A stretch of 64,000 bases of DNA from Rhodococcus sp. P1Y (GCF_003641205.1 NZ_CP032762.1:1860001-1924000), one strand, 5' to 3'; numbered from the stretch's first letter, positions 41,783 to 50,429 are shown. Notes: a model not told the origin generated them from the letters alone. Program-made: numbers and translations.

Positions 41783-42778
41783 ATGACTTCCACAGCCCCC
41801 GTTGCCGAATCGCTCGACTCGGGACAGCCGGGGAAGCTTCCCCGCCCACGAGGCGTGCTGTCGAAGGCCGTGATCGAGGCATTGAAGCGAGACCCGTCGG
41901 AACCGACCTCGTTTCCCGCTGTGCCGGAGGGTGTCGACGCTCTCGGCGGTGATGTTCAACTAGCGCTGTACGTCTGCTATGAGTTGCATTACCGAGGCTT
42001 TCTCGGTGTGGACGACGAGTGGGAGTGGAACACCGACCTCTTGGCTTTGCGCGCACAGTTGGAGCGTCAATTCCTCTCCTGCATCAGGAGTTCGGTCGAA
42101 GCGGGGTCCGACGCCGAAGCAGACATGGACGAGATGTCCGTGGAACCGCGGAGTGGGACCGGTCCGTCCTGGTACCTACGCGATCGCGGCACCTGGGAGC
42201 AGATGCGGGAATACCTCGCAAACCGTTCGCTCTACCACCTGAAGGAAGCCGACCCGCACGCCTGGGCGATACCGCGGCTGACCGGTAACACCAAGGCGTC
42301 GTTCGTCGCCGTAGAGTTCGACGAATACGGCGCAGGCCGCGCAGACCGCATGCATCAGAGGCTGTACGTCGAGGCGATGCACGCGGCCGGTATGGACACC
42401 GACTACCTCGCGTACATCGATGACGCACTTCCTGAAATGCTGGCGATCGTCAACCTCATGTCGCTGTTCGGTCTGCATCGCTCCCTGCGAGGAGCGGTGG
42501 TAGGGCACTTCGCGGCAACCGAGATCACATCGTCGCCGGGCGCTGCGCGGCTGGTCACGGCGTTGAGCAGGCTGGATGCACCCCCCGAGTGCGTACATTT
42601 CTACGCCGAGCACGTCGAGGCCGACGCCGTCCACGAGCAGATACTGCGTCACGACGTCGTCGGGTCGCTCATCTCCGAGCATCCCGAGCTCGAAACGGAC
42701 GTCGTGTTCGGTATGCGGGCGCTGACCCTTGTCGAGAACCGGTTCGCCGACGCGCTGATGGACCGCTGGACCGCTTAG
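41783..42778 (+). CDS. Haem-oxygenase-like diiron protein (iron-containing redox enzyme family)
   Basis: A 331-aa all-helical protein of the iron-containing redox enzyme (haem-oxygenase-like diiron oxidase) family. Candidate metal ligands lie in the expected places: Glu155 and His159 (KEADPHAWAIPRL), Glu178 (VAVEFDEYG), His191, and Glu276, Asp281 and His284 (HFYAEHVEADAVHEQ). Relatives use a diiron site and O2 for oxidative chemistry on amino or fatty acids, but this subgroup has no assigned substrate that I know. The stop overlaps that of the opposite-strand CDGSH gene. The pairing of the two iron proteins suggests related function, perhaps electron supply. Confidence 0.82.
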   Translation: MTSTAPVAESLDSGQPGKLPRPRGVLSKAVIEALKRDPSEPTSFPAVPEGVDALGGDVQLALYVCYELHYRGFLGVDDEWEWNTDLLALRAQLERQFLSCIRSSVEAGSDAEADMDEMSVEPRSGTGPSWYLRDRGTWEQMREYLANRSLYHLKEADPHAWAIPRLTGNTKASFVAVEFDEYGAGRADRMHQRLYVEAMHAAGMDTDYLAYIDDALPEMLAIVNLMSLFGLHRSLRGAVVGHFAATEITSSPGAARLVTALSRLDAPPECVHFYAEHVEADAVHEQILRHDVVGSLISEHPELETDVVFGMRALTLVENRFADALMDRWTA

Positions 42779-42948
42779 CGCCGCGTGCGGTGGCTGGTGT
42801 CGCACAGCGGAAATGTCTTGCTGCGCTTGCACATACACAGCGCCACGACACCGCGATCCGATTCGACGACGGTGCCGTCGGGCATCTCGATCTCGACAGG
42901 ACCGTCGACCATCAGAGGCCCGTTCTTCACGATGCGCACATGTGTCAC
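42775..42948 (-). CDS. CDGSH-type iron-sulfur protein (57 aa)
   Basis: A short gene from the GTG at 42948 to the TAA at 42775. Residues 38-53 hold the CDGSH 2Fe-2S ligand set Cys38, Cys40, Cys49 and His53 in ALCMCKRSKTFPLCDTSH, matching CxCx2Sx3PxCDx2H; the usual Gly after CD is Thr. The N-terminal half forms the strand pair (VRIVKNGPLMVDGPVEIE, then DGTVV). Such proteins bind a labile 2Fe-2S cluster and move electrons or clusters. The gene converges on the diiron protein gene with a 4-nt overlap. Start choice is uncertain because no clear ribosome site is present. Confidence 0.85.
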   Translation of the reverse strand: MTHVRIVKNGPLMVDGPVEIEMPDGTVVESDRGVVALCMCKRSKTFPLCDTSHRTRR

Positions 42949-43139
42949 GCATCGCGGATGCCCCGGCAGTGGTCACGTGAAACGCAGGTATACGCGGCGG
43001 TAAGTTTCGCGTACTGTTGGTCGTGGTTGAGCTAACAGCCATTGTCGGAGGATTCTCCGCGGTGGGTGTCGCTCGGCGATTCCACGTACTGAAGGTAAGT
43101 ACTCACGTGCGGTTTCCTCCCTAGTCGATCGACGATGGG

Positions 43140-43559
43140 ATGGCTATGACCATTACTCCACACAATCTCAACGACGAAGGCTCGACCAAGTCGCAGGCTG
43201 CGAACCACAGTTCGGTTTCCGTGGCCGAGACCGGCGCAATCTTCTCCGCGACACCGGCCGGTACGAACACCGTCGTGGTCAAGGTCCATGGCGACGTCGA
43301 TATGCGTAGCGCGCCGATTCTGGCCGACTACGTATGCGGCAGGGTGTCGACCGGCGTACGAGTGGTCTTCGATTTGTCCGTCGTCGGGTTCTTCGGAATC
43401 GCTGGCCTGACGGTGTTCACCGCGCTGGATCAGGCCGTCGAGGCCTCGGATGCCAGCTGGTGCTTGGTCGAAGGCCGCGCGGTTCATCGATTGCTCGAGG
43501 CCGCCACGGTGGCGACGACTGTCGAGCGATTCGAGACAGTCGAGCTCGCACTTCTGTAA
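43140..43559 (+). CDS. STAS-domain protein (anti-sigma-factor-antagonist-like) without the phosphoserine
   Basis: A 139-aa protein with a roughly 30-residue polar N-terminal tail and a STAS domain (VVVKVHGDVDMRSAPILADYV, then VVFDLSVVGFFGIAGLTVFTALDQ). In SpoIIAA/RsbV-type antagonists the loop after the strand reads about F-I-D-S-A-G with a phosphorylatable Ser. Here residues 84-89 are FFGIAG, so the Asp and Ser are replaced by Gly86 and Ile87. It may therefore be constitutively active or serve another STAS role. No sigma or anti-sigma gene is adjacent. A perfect terminator follows 13 bp downstream. Start could also be ATG 43146. Confidence 0.82.
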   Translation: MAMTITPHNLNDEGSTKSQAANHSSVSVAETGAIFSATPAGTNTVVVKVHGDVDMRSAPILADYVCGRVSTGVRVVFDLSVVGFFGIAGLTVFTALDQAVEASDASWCLVEGRAVHRLLEAATVATTVERFETVELALL

Positions 43560-43565
43560 AAGCCG

Positions 43566-45152
43566 CTAACGGGTGACCAGTTCCAGAAGGGAACTGGTCA
43601 CCTTTTTTCGTACCGCGCCGAGAATTCCTTGCTGTCTCAACGCCGCCCGCGCCGCATTCATACCGGCGGCGCCGTGCACCCCGCCACCTGGGTGCGCCGA
43701 CGAGCTTCCCAGAAACAAGCCCTCGACGCAGGTTTCGGGCCGGCCGAGTCCGGGGGTCGGTCTGAAGATCAGCTGCTGGTGCAACTGGGCCGTTCCGCCG
43801 TTGACGGCACCTCCGTACAGATTCGAATTGGCCCCGGACAGGTCGGAGGGGCGTTGAACGACACGTCCGACGATCGACGACGCGAATCCGGGTGCGTGTT
43901 CTTCCAACACTTCGTCGACACGCTCGGCGACGGTGTCCGCCGACGCGTCGTCGATTACGCCGCGTGGCAGATGTGTGTAGGCCCAGGCGCTTTCGGTGCC
44001 ACTCGGCGATCGGGTCGGGTCGGCCGTGGTCATCTGTCCGAACAACATGAACGGACGCTTCGGCAGAACCCCGGTGGCCAGATCCGTCGTCCATCGCAGT
44101 AGTCCGTCCTCGTCGGCTCCGAGATGGACGGTTCCCGCCGAAGACAGGCTCTTCGAACGCCACGGAATCGGGGAGTCGAGCGCGTAGTTCACCTTGACCA
44201 CGGGGGTGTCCCACTCGAACTTCTCGAGGTCAGTTCTCAGCCGGGGAGGGAGCGAGTCCTGGGGGAGTAGGCGCTGGTACAGGGCGGGAGCGGACACGTC
44301 GGCGATGATCGCCCGCCGGGCACGCACGATGTCGCCCGACGCGGTGTGCACCGCTCGCGCTCGCCCGTCGACGACCTCGATGCGGGTGACTTCGCTCTCG
44401 CACCTGACTTCGGCGCGTCCGGCGCGGCGAACCAGCGCGTCCGTCAGTGCGCCAGCACCGCCTTCGGGAACCGGGTAACCGACGTCTTGCGCCGCCATGG
44501 TCAGCAGGTACCCCATCGCGCCGCTGACCGCAGCTTCGAGAGGGGCATCGCCGTGCATCGCGTTGCCGAGAAGAAGGCACCGGGCTGCGGAACTGTGAAA
44601 CGTTTCGGCGGCCATGACGCGGGCTGGCAGCGCCATGAACCGTGCGAACCGCAACGTCTCCGCTGTGCCGAGGGTCCTCGCGAGCGAGGCAGCCGCGCGT
44701 ACCGGCGGAAAGGGGCCGAAGAAGACGTCGAGCAGCGGTTTCTTGATCTGCAGGTATTGCTCGAACAACGCCGACCAGGCGTCGCCGTCGCGTCGATCGT
44801 ACGAAGACAGCGCGTCGGCGGTGGCATCTACAGAAGCGTGTACGACGGGTGCGTCCTCGTCGCCGGATGATCGTGCGTGGCCGTACGCGGCAGGAGAACG
44901 ACGCCACCGAAGTCCGTGTTGCTCGAGTTCCAAGGCAGTCATGGCCGGAGATGTCGCGCCGAGCGGATAGAACGCACTGAAGAGATCGCTTGTGTAACCG
45001 GGGATCAGCTCGGCGCTTCTGACGGCGCCTCCAGGCTCGTGGCCCGCCTCGAGCACCACCACGTCCCACCCTGCATCCGCGAGCGCGGCCGCGGCGACGA
45101 GGCCGTTGTGGCCTGCGCCGATAACGACGGCGTCGGCTGTGCTGGTGGTCAT
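43566..45152 (-). CDS. FAD-dependent oxidoreductase, phytoene dehydrogenase-like (COG1233)
   Basis: A 528-aa flavoprotein. The N-terminal dinucleotide motif is VVIGAGHNGLVAAAALADAGWDVVVLEAGHEPGGAVRSAELIPGYTSDLFSAFYPLG. The C-terminal family motif is GLFLGSSSAHPGGGVHGAAGMNAARAAL. The protein belongs to the CrtI-related group often found outside carotenoid clusters, where substrates are unknown. No crtB or other carotenoid genes are nearby, so true phytoene desaturation is unlikely. It is a single gene. The last codons lie inside a terminator serving the opposite strand. Confidence 0.85.
   Translation of the reverse strand: MTTSTADAVVIGAGHNGLVAAAALADAGWDVVVLEAGHEPGGAVRSAELIPGYTSDLFSAFYPLGATSPAMTALELEQHGLRWRRSPAAYGHARSSGDEDAPVVHASVDATADALSSYDRRDGDAWSALFEQYLQIKKPLLDVFFGPFPPVRAAASLARTLGTAETLRFARFMALPARVMAAETFHSSAARCLLLGNAMHGDAPLEAAVSGAMGYLLTMAAQDVGYPVPEGGAGALTDALVRRAGRAEVRCESEVTRIEVVDGRARAVHTASGDIVRARRAIIADVSAPALYQRLLPQDSLPPRLRTDLEKFEWDTPVVKVNYALDSPIPWRSKSLSSAGTVHLGADEDGLLRWTTDLATGVLPKRPFMLFGQMTTADPTRSPSGTESAWAYTHLPRGVIDDASADTVAERVDEVLEEHAPGFASSIVGRVVQRPSDLSGANSNLYGGAVNGGTAQLHQQLIFRPTPGLGRPETCVEGLFLGSSSAHPGGGVHGAAGMNAARAALRQQGILGAVRKKVTSSLLELVTR
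43572..43608 (+). terminator. Rho-independent terminator of the STAS gene
   Basis: GGTGACCAGTTCC (43572-43584) and GGAACTGGTCACC (43590-43602) form a perfect 13-bp stem with loop AGAAG, followed by six T residues (43603-43608). It works on the plus strand and overlaps the last codons of the convergent FAD oxidoreductase gene. Confidence 0.93.
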
Positions 45153-45241
45153 GACGGCACCGATCTCGAGTCCTTCGATTTTCAGATGAAGCGGGGCGTG
45201 TATGCCGAAGTCATCTTTGCTGGCTTCGGCTGGGTGCCCAC

Positions 45242-45267
45242 GTGCCGGGGTCGCGAAACCCCGGCAC
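45242..45267. terminator. GC-rich hairpin after the universal stress protein gene
   Basis: GTGCCGGGGT (45242-45251) and ACCCCGGCAC (45258-45267) form a perfect 10-bp stem with loop CGCGAA, 14 bp after the stress protein stop on the minus strand. No T run follows, so termination is likely but not certain. The remaining gap to 45152 shows nothing else. Confidence 0.55.
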
Positions 45268-45281
45268 CACTGAAATCCTCG

Positions 45282-45659
45282 CTATCGGGACTTGACGAGC
45301 AGAATCTCGACGGGGATCTCCAAGAGCAGTCTCTGGACGGTCTGGCCCATCAAGAACTTGCCTACAGCGCTGCGGTGACGCGAACCGACGACGACCAACT
45401 CGGCGTCGACCTTGTCCACCAGGGTGAGCAGTGTGCTGGTCGCATCCGGATCGGGCACACCGGCCTCGACGCGTGCGTCCGGGGCGACGGCGTGGACGGC
45501 TGTCTCGACGGCCGAGAGTTCCTGGGCCTGGGCGTTGGGTGATCCCGAAAGAGCGTGGATCACAACGAGGTCGGTGTTCCGGCTCCGCGATTCGCGCACC
45601 CCCGCCTGTAGGGCGGCTCGGCCTTCGTCGGACTGATTGTGGACTACTGCTACGGACAT
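45282..45659 (-). CDS. Universal stress protein (UspA family), citrate-transporter-linked
   Basis: A 125-aa Usp with MSVAVVHNQSDEGRAALQAGVRES at the N-terminus and the motif VVVGSRHRSAVGKFLMGQTVQRLLLEIPVEILLVK at the C-terminus. It is a close relative of the protein at 25469-25882 (both have RSAVGKFLMGxTVQRxLL). In the usual ATP-binding motif G-2x-G-9x-G(S/T) the equivalent glycine after FLMG is followed by Gln here. It lies 35 bp downstream of the CitMHS symporter on the same strand and is probably cotranscribed, giving a second transporter-linked Usp. Confidence 0.9.
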   Translation of the reverse strand: MSVAVVHNQSDEGRAALQAGVRESRSRNTDLVVIHALSGSPNAQAQELSAVETAVHAVAPDARVEAGVPDPDATSTLLTLVDKVDAELVVVGSRHRSAVGKFLMGQTVQRLLLEIPVEILLVKSR

Positions 45660-45694
45660 CTCAGGTGCCTTTCGGTGCGTATGTCATTTCAAGG

Positions 45695-47071
45695 TCAGCC
45701 GAACGGAATCTGCCCGAGGGCGACACCGACGACAAGCATGGAGAGCGAGACGACGGCTGCGCGCCAGAGCACCTTCTTGTGGTGGTCGGCGAGCGAGACG
45801 CCGGCGAGAGTGACGAGCAGCAGGATCGCGGGTACCAAGGGGCTCTGCAGGTGGAACGCCTGGCCGGTGATCGAGGCACGTGCCATCTCCACCGGTTCGA
45901 TGCCGTACTGTGCGGCGGTCTCGCTGAGCACCGGGAGGATGCCGAAGTAGAACGCGTCGTTGGTCATGAAGAAGGTGAACGGGAGGGACAGAATACCGGT
46001 GATGACGGCCAGGTACGGGCCCATGCCGGACGGAATGACGTTGAGCAGCCATTCGGCCATGGCTTCGACCATGCCGGTGCCCTGGAAGACGCCGGTGAGG
46101 ATGGCGGCAGCGAGGACCATGGCAACCACGGACACGATCGACGACGAGTGCCGAGCGATGGCTTCGCCCTGCTCCTTCACCTTCGGGAAGTTGACGGCGA
46201 GCGCGATCGACGCGGCGATCATGAACAGCACCGGGATCGGGAGAATGTCGATGACGAGTACGACGAGCAGGACCACGGTCAGGATTGCGTTGAACCACAG
46301 AAGCTTCGGGCGAAGGGTGTCGCGGTTCGGGTCGAGTCCGTCGATGAACTGGCCTGCGCCGCCGTCACCTGCAGAGCCGCTCGGAGGCGGCGTCGTGCCA
46401 TTTCCACCGATTCCGCCGGATGCAGCTGCCCGCACCATTTCTGGTTCGTAGACCAGCTTTCCGATGCGGCGACGTTCCATGATGCCGAGGTGAACGGAGA
46501 ACGCCAGCACGATGATCAGGCCCACGATCAACGACGGCACCATCGGAACGAACACCTCGGACGGTGAGATGCCGAGCGCTGATGCTGCGCGGACGGTGGG
46601 GCCGCCCCACGGGATGATGTTCATCGTGCCGTTGGCCAAGCCGGCGACAACCGTCAGAATGACCGGGCTGACACCGAGTTTCAGGTACAGCGGGAGCATC
46701 GCGGAGGTGACGATGATGAACGTCGTCGAACCGTCACCGTCGAGCGAGACGACCATTGCCAGTACCGCCGTGCCGACCACGAGCTTCATCGGATCGTTCT
46801 TGACGAGTTTGAGGATGCCCTTCACCAGAGGATCGAACAGTCCGACGTCGATCATGATGCCGAAGAAGATGATCGCGAAGAACAGCAACGCTGCGGTGGG
46901 TGCCAGCGATTTGATGCCGTCGGTGATCATGTCTCCGATCCCGAGGCCGGCGCCTGCCATCAGGCCGAACGCGACGGGTACCAACGTCAGCGCAACCACG
47001 GGGGTGGCGCGCTTCGTCAGAATCAGATACATGAAGACCGCAACCATGAGGAAGCCAAGTATCACGAGCAT
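45695..47071 (-). CDS. CitMHS-family citrate (metal-citrate):proton symporter
   Basis: A 458-aa, about 12-TM transporter. Family features include MLVILGFLMVAVFMYLILTKRATPVVALTLVPVAFGL, SLDGDGSTTFIIVTSAMLPLYLKLGV, NGTMNIIPWGGPTVRAASAL, and the C-terminal PFTFFMTNDAFYFGILPVLSETAAQYGI and GQAFHLQSPLVPAILLLV. CitM/CitH-type proteins import citrate with Mg2+ or Ca2+. A cytoplasmic linker near residues 215-245 is Gly/Pro-rich. The gene lies 39 bp downstream of a TctC-like lipoprotein and upstream of a Usp, and is divergent from a CitAB-type two-component system that should induce it. Confidence 0.92.
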   Translation of the reverse strand: MLVILGFLMVAVFMYLILTKRATPVVALTLVPVAFGLMAGAGLGIGDMITDGIKSLAPTAALLFFAIIFFGIMIDVGLFDPLVKGILKLVKNDPMKLVVGTAVLAMVVSLDGDGSTTFIIVTSAMLPLYLKLGVSPVILTVVAGLANGTMNIIPWGGPTVRAASALGISPSEVFVPMVPSLIVGLIIVLAFSVHLGIMERRRIGKLVYEPEMVRAAASGGIGGNGTTPPPSGSAGDGGAGQFIDGLDPNRDTLRPKLLWFNAILTVVLLVVLVIDILPIPVLFMIAASIALAVNFPKVKEQGEAIARHSSSIVSVVAMVLAAAILTGVFQGTGMVEAMAEWLLNVIPSGMGPYLAVITGILSLPFTFFMTNDAFYFGILPVLSETAAQYGIEPVEMARASITGQAFHLQSPLVPAILLLVTLAGVSLADHHKKVLWRAAVVSLSMLVVGVALGQIPFG

Positions 47072-47110
47072 GGGTGTACTCCTTCTAGAGCAGGTGTGGT
47101 GCTTGAAGAG

Positions 47111-48097
47111 TCAGCTGTGGTCCGAGACGGGCAATGTCTCGTGTACGAATGCTGCTTGACCGCTGAGGAATCGAGTGAAATCGGAGCCGGTCAGCAGGGC
47201 TGCCCGCCAACCGTTTCTGGTGAGGATGTCCTGCCACTCGGGTGAGGCGTCGAGTGTCTCGATCCGGTCGATCCACTTCTCCGTCTGTTCTTGTGTCAGA
47301 CCGGGAGGTGCGAGAAGACCGCGCCAATTTGCGAAGACGACGTCGACGCCTGCTTCGCGAGCCGTGGGCGCATCCACGACGGGGATTCGTTCGGCGGTGC
47401 TGATCGCAAGTGCGCGAACGGTTCCCGCTGCAATCTGATCGAGGTACTCGCTCACACCGGTGGTGGCGACGTCGACATCGCCGGTGAGCAAAGCCGGTAG
47501 GAGCTGCCCGCCGCCTTCGAACTGACGGTACGTCGATGCCGAGGCGTCGACGCCGATTGCTCGGGCGAGCAGGATGCGGAAGAGTCCGTCCGGCCCGCCC
47601 TCCGCCGACCCGCCGGCGAAGTTCAACTCGGATGGATCGGCTCGCCAGGCGTCGACCAGGTCGGTCATCGTCTGGATCGGTGAGCTCGACGGAACCAGAA
47701 CGACTTCCGGCTCTTCGAGAATTTTGGCAATCGGGGTCGTGTCGGCGATGGAACGATCCGATTCCGTGGTTTCGAGAGCACCGATGAGGCCGAGTCCCAT
47801 GACCATCGCGAGATCGGGATCGCCGCTCTCGAGGGCCAGCCGTCCGAGACCGACGACGCCGCCCGATCCGGGCAGGACGACGACGTCGTAGTCGGTGCCG
47901 TCGGTGTCCAACGCCTGAGCGAGGTTCCTGGCTGTCAGGTCGTAACCGCCACCGGCGTCGGAGGGGACGACGAAACGCACGCGATCGTTGCTCGACGAAC
48001 CCGAGAAGACCGCAGGTTCGGTGCCGCACCCTCCTGCGAGAACCGCGACTGCGACGCACAGGGCGCTCGTCGCAGATCGGAGTCTCGTAGTGGGCAT
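47111..48097 (-). CDS. TctC/Bug-family solute-binding lipoprotein paired with CitMHS
   Basis: A 328-aa protein. The N-terminal signal ends LCVAVAVLAGGCGTE, a probable lipobox with Cys as anchor. The Bug core is VRFVVPSDAGGGYDLTARNLAQAL, VVVLPGSGGVVGLGRLA, ADTTPIAKILEEPEVVLVPSSSP, GGSAEGGPDGLFRILLARAIGVD and VVFANWRGLLAPPGL. The ATG at 48097 is used; an upstream GTG at 48115 is possible and neither has a clear ribosome site. Bug receptors normally serve TctAB permeases, but none is here. It may capture citrate for CitMHS or act as co-sensor for the divergent histidine kinase, as described for BctC in Bordetella. Confidence 0.85.
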   Translation of the reverse strand: MPTTRLRSATSALCVAVAVLAGGCGTEPAVFSGSSSNDRVRFVVPSDAGGGYDLTARNLAQALDTDGTDYDVVVLPGSGGVVGLGRLALESGDPDLAMVMGLGLIGALETTESDRSIADTTPIAKILEEPEVVLVPSSSPIQTMTDLVDAWRADPSELNFAGGSAEGGPDGLFRILLARAIGVDASASTYRQFEGGGQLLPALLTGDVDVATTGVSEYLDQIAAGTVRALAISTAERIPVVDAPTAREAGVDVVFANWRGLLAPPGLTQEQTEKWIDRIETLDASPEWQDILTRNGWRAALLTGSDFTRFLSGQAAFVHETLPVSDHS

Positions 48098-48216
48098 GAG
48101 AGGAGTCAACAACACTTTGTGATTGCGGTCACCCTTGCGGCCACAGTTTCTTTTGTGTTCATTGTGCTCACGCCGATCTCGGTTCGGGTTGGGAGGGCGC
48201 GACGTAGGGTCTTTTG

Positions 48217-49770
48217 GTGCGAAGAACCACGCTGGCCGCTCAGCTGCTCCGGCTGCAGCTGCTGATCGTCGTGGTCGTGCTCGTCGCAATCGGGGGGTTG
48301 TCGCTCGCTCAATCGTCCGCGGCGTTCCAGCGTGACGCTGGTAGGCGCGCCCAATCCGCTGCCGAAACGCTTGCGGCCAACCCCGTCGTACGGCAGTTGT
48401 TGCCGCTCGCGCAGCCGCGGATCCGGACCGGCCTGCAGAGCGCGGTCGAATCGGTGCGTGCCGTCTCGGGCTTGGATTACGCGCAGTTGGCGGGTGTCGA
48501 CGGGGTTGTGGTGTTGTCCACAGTGCCCGAGCAGGTCGGCAGTGTGGTTCCTTCTACTTCCGGGTCGTCGTCGTGGGTGGGGCTGACCGACACCTCGTTC
48601 GGAAAAGCGGTCGAGGCACTGGTTCCGGTGATCGACGATTCGGGAACACTCGTCGGGACTGCCGTCGTGGGTGATCGTTATCCGTCGGCGCTCGATCGGT
48701 TCCTGCAGTCCGCGCCGAACCTGATCGTCTATCTAGCGGTGGCCTCGGTGTTGGGCGGAGCCGGATCGGTTCTACTAGCGCGCCGGGTCAAGCGCCAGAC
48801 TCTGGGAATGGAGGCCAGCGAGATACTCGACCTGGTCGGCCAGCGGGAGGCGATGCTGCGCGGCCTGAAGGAAGGGGTCATCGCGCTCGACCCACATGGG
48901 CGCGTGTTGCTGATGAGTGAAAGTGCGCACGAGTTGCTGCACATCGATTACGGAAGCAAGGGCCGCACCGTCGACGAGTTGGGCCTGACGGATCGGTTGC
49001 GAGATGTGCTGCTCGGTACCGAGACCACTCCCGACGAGATAGTCCTGGTCGGCGACCGAATTCTGGTGCTGAACACCGTTCCGGTCGTCTCCGACGGGAA
49101 GGCGGTCGGAACCGTCACCACGTTCCGTGACCGCACCGAACTGACCGACATCGAGGAAGAGCTGGGCGTGACCAAGACCGGTTCGACCGCGCTGCGCGAA
49201 CACATCCACGAGTTCGACAATCAGCTCCACACCATTTCGGGCCTCGTTCAACTGCACGAGTACGACGAGGTGGTCCGCTACGTCGACGGGCTTACGGCCA
49301 GGCGTGAGGACGCGACATCCGCGGTCACGGACTCCGTCGGCGACGTCGGGGTGGCTGCGCTGCTGATCGCGAAAATCGGTGCAGCGGCGCACCGTTCGGT
49401 GACCGTGGAGATCGTCGACGGTTCCTCCTTGGGGCACCACGGTGGGGCGTTGTCGCGTGATCTCTGCACGGTACTGGGCAATCTGGTCGACAATGCGGTG
49501 ACGGCATGCGAAAGCAGGGTTCGCATCTCGTTACGTGAGGGTGAAGAAGGCGTCGTTGTAGAGGTACTCGACGACGGACCTGGTGTGCCGCCGTCCGATG
49601 TACCCCGGATATTCGAGCAAGGGTGGAGCACCAGAGGATCGGCCACCACGGGCAATGGGTTCGGCCTGGCTCTCGTTCGGTTGGCGTGCCGGCGGCGAGG
49701 CGGGGACGTGTCGGTCGGGTCCGAAGGCGGGTGGACGGTGTTTCGTGCGGTGATGAAGGAGCAGCAGTGA
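48217..49770 (+). CDS. Sensor histidine kinase, CitA/DcuS family
   Basis: A 517-aa kinase (GTG 48217, with AGGG upstream; TTG 48214 possible). TM1 is at about 13-31, a periplasmic PASp/Cache-type sensor at 35-165, TM2 at 168-188, a cytoplasmic PAS at 205-310, and the kinase core after that. The phosphoacceptor is His331 in HEFDNQLHTISGLVQL, the CitA/DcuS/DctB-type H box. ATPase motifs are LGNLVDNAVTA, DDGPGVP and GNGFGLALV. It should sense citrate or another carboxylate and phosphorylate the overlapping response regulator. It is divergent from the TctC-CitMHS-Usp operon. Confidence 0.92.
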   Translation: MRRTTLAAQLLRLQLLIVVVVLVAIGGLSLAQSSAAFQRDAGRRAQSAAETLAANPVVRQLLPLAQPRIRTGLQSAVESVRAVSGLDYAQLAGVDGVVVLSTVPEQVGSVVPSTSGSSSWVGLTDTSFGKAVEALVPVIDDSGTLVGTAVVGDRYPSALDRFLQSAPNLIVYLAVASVLGGAGSVLLARRVKRQTLGMEASEILDLVGQREAMLRGLKEGVIALDPHGRVLLMSESAHELLHIDYGSKGRTVDELGLTDRLRDVLLGTETTPDEIVLVGDRILVLNTVPVVSDGKAVGTVTTFRDRTELTDIEEELGVTKTGSTALREHIHEFDNQLHTISGLVQLHEYDEVVRYVDGLTARREDATSAVTDSVGDVGVAALLIAKIGAAAHRSVTVEIVDGSSLGHHGGALSRDLCTVLGNLVDNAVTACESRVRISLREGEEGVVVEVLDDGPGVPPSDVPRIFEQGWSTRGSATTGNGFGLALVRLACRRRGGDVSVGSEGGWTVFRAVMKEQQ

Positions 49771-50429
49771 TACGGGTTCTCGTCGTGGACGACGACTTCA
49801 TGGTGGCGAAGGTGCATGCCGGATTCGTCGGCAAGACGGACGGTTTCGAAGTGTGCGGAGTCGCGCACACCCCGGAGTCGGCGGTGGGCGCGGTGTCCTC
49901 GTTGCGGCCGGATCTCGTGCTGCTCGATGTCCATTTGCCGGGCGTGAGCGGACTCGACCTCATCGGCCGATTCCGTGAGGAGGTGCCTGACCTGGACGTT
50001 CTGGTCATCACGAGCGAGCGTGAAGTCGCTTCGGTGCAGAAGGCTCTTCGAAGCGGGGTGGTGCACTACCTGATCAAACCGTTCAAATTCGCTGTGCTGC
50101 ATGATCGTTTGGTTCAGTACCGCACCACCCGGCAGTCGTTGGGTGCGGTCGACGAGGCGGAGCAAGCTGCGGTCGACAAGGCGTTCGGCATCGCCGGCAC
50201 CAGCGCGGATCTGCCGAAGGGGTTGAGTCGAGTCACCCTCGAGTTGGTCGAGGACCGGTTGAAAGGCGTCGAGCAACCAGTATCGGCGTCGGAATTATCT
50301 GAGCTGTCCGGTATTTCGCGTTCCAGTGCCCGCCGGTATCTCGAATACCTTGCAAGTATCGGCACGGTCGACGTGTCGCTGGACTACGGGAATGTCGGGC
50401 GGCCCGAGCGACTGTACAGAAGGCGGTAG
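49767..50429 (+). CDS. Response regulator, CitB/DcuR family
   Basis: A 220-aa regulator. The GTG at 49767 overlaps the kinase stop (GTGA) with AAGGAG upstream. The receiver domain has acidic Asp8-10, phosphoacceptor Asp54 (LVLLDVHLPG) and Lys in LIKPF. The C-terminal helix-turn-helix is of the CitB type (PVSASELSELSGISRSSARRYLEYLASIGTVDVSLDYGNVGRPERLYR). It would activate the divergent citrate transport operon. The longer open frame upstream lies inside the kinase gene and is not used. Confidence 0.92.
   Translation: MIRVLVVDDDFMVAKVHAGFVGKTDGFEVCGVAHTPESAVGAVSSLRPDLVLLDVHLPGVSGLDLIGRFREEVPDLDVLVITSEREVASVQKALRSGVVHYLIKPFKFAVLHDRLVQYRTTRQSLGAVDEAEQAAVDKAFGIAGTSADLPKGLSRVTLELVEDRLKGVEQPVSASELSELSGISRSSARRYLEYLASIGTVDVSLDYGNVGRPERLYRRR

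Noticed and set aside
43023..43124. 33-codon GTG frame (VVELTAIVGGFSAVGVARRF...) with TACTGT 5 bp upstream
   Set aside because: Could be a leaderless peptide, but no homology, weak promoter and no conservation evidence; the gap of 191 bp is otherwise simple upstream region of the STAS gene.
43566..45152. Considered as carotenoid phytoene desaturase CrtI
   Set aside because: No crtB, crtE or other carotenoid genes nearby; the family is broad, so only a general oxidoreductase call is made.
45431..46567. 378-aa plus-strand open frame opposite CitMHS and Usp
   Set aside because: Composition is Arg/Asp/His-rich and the opposite strand encodes two recognisable families.
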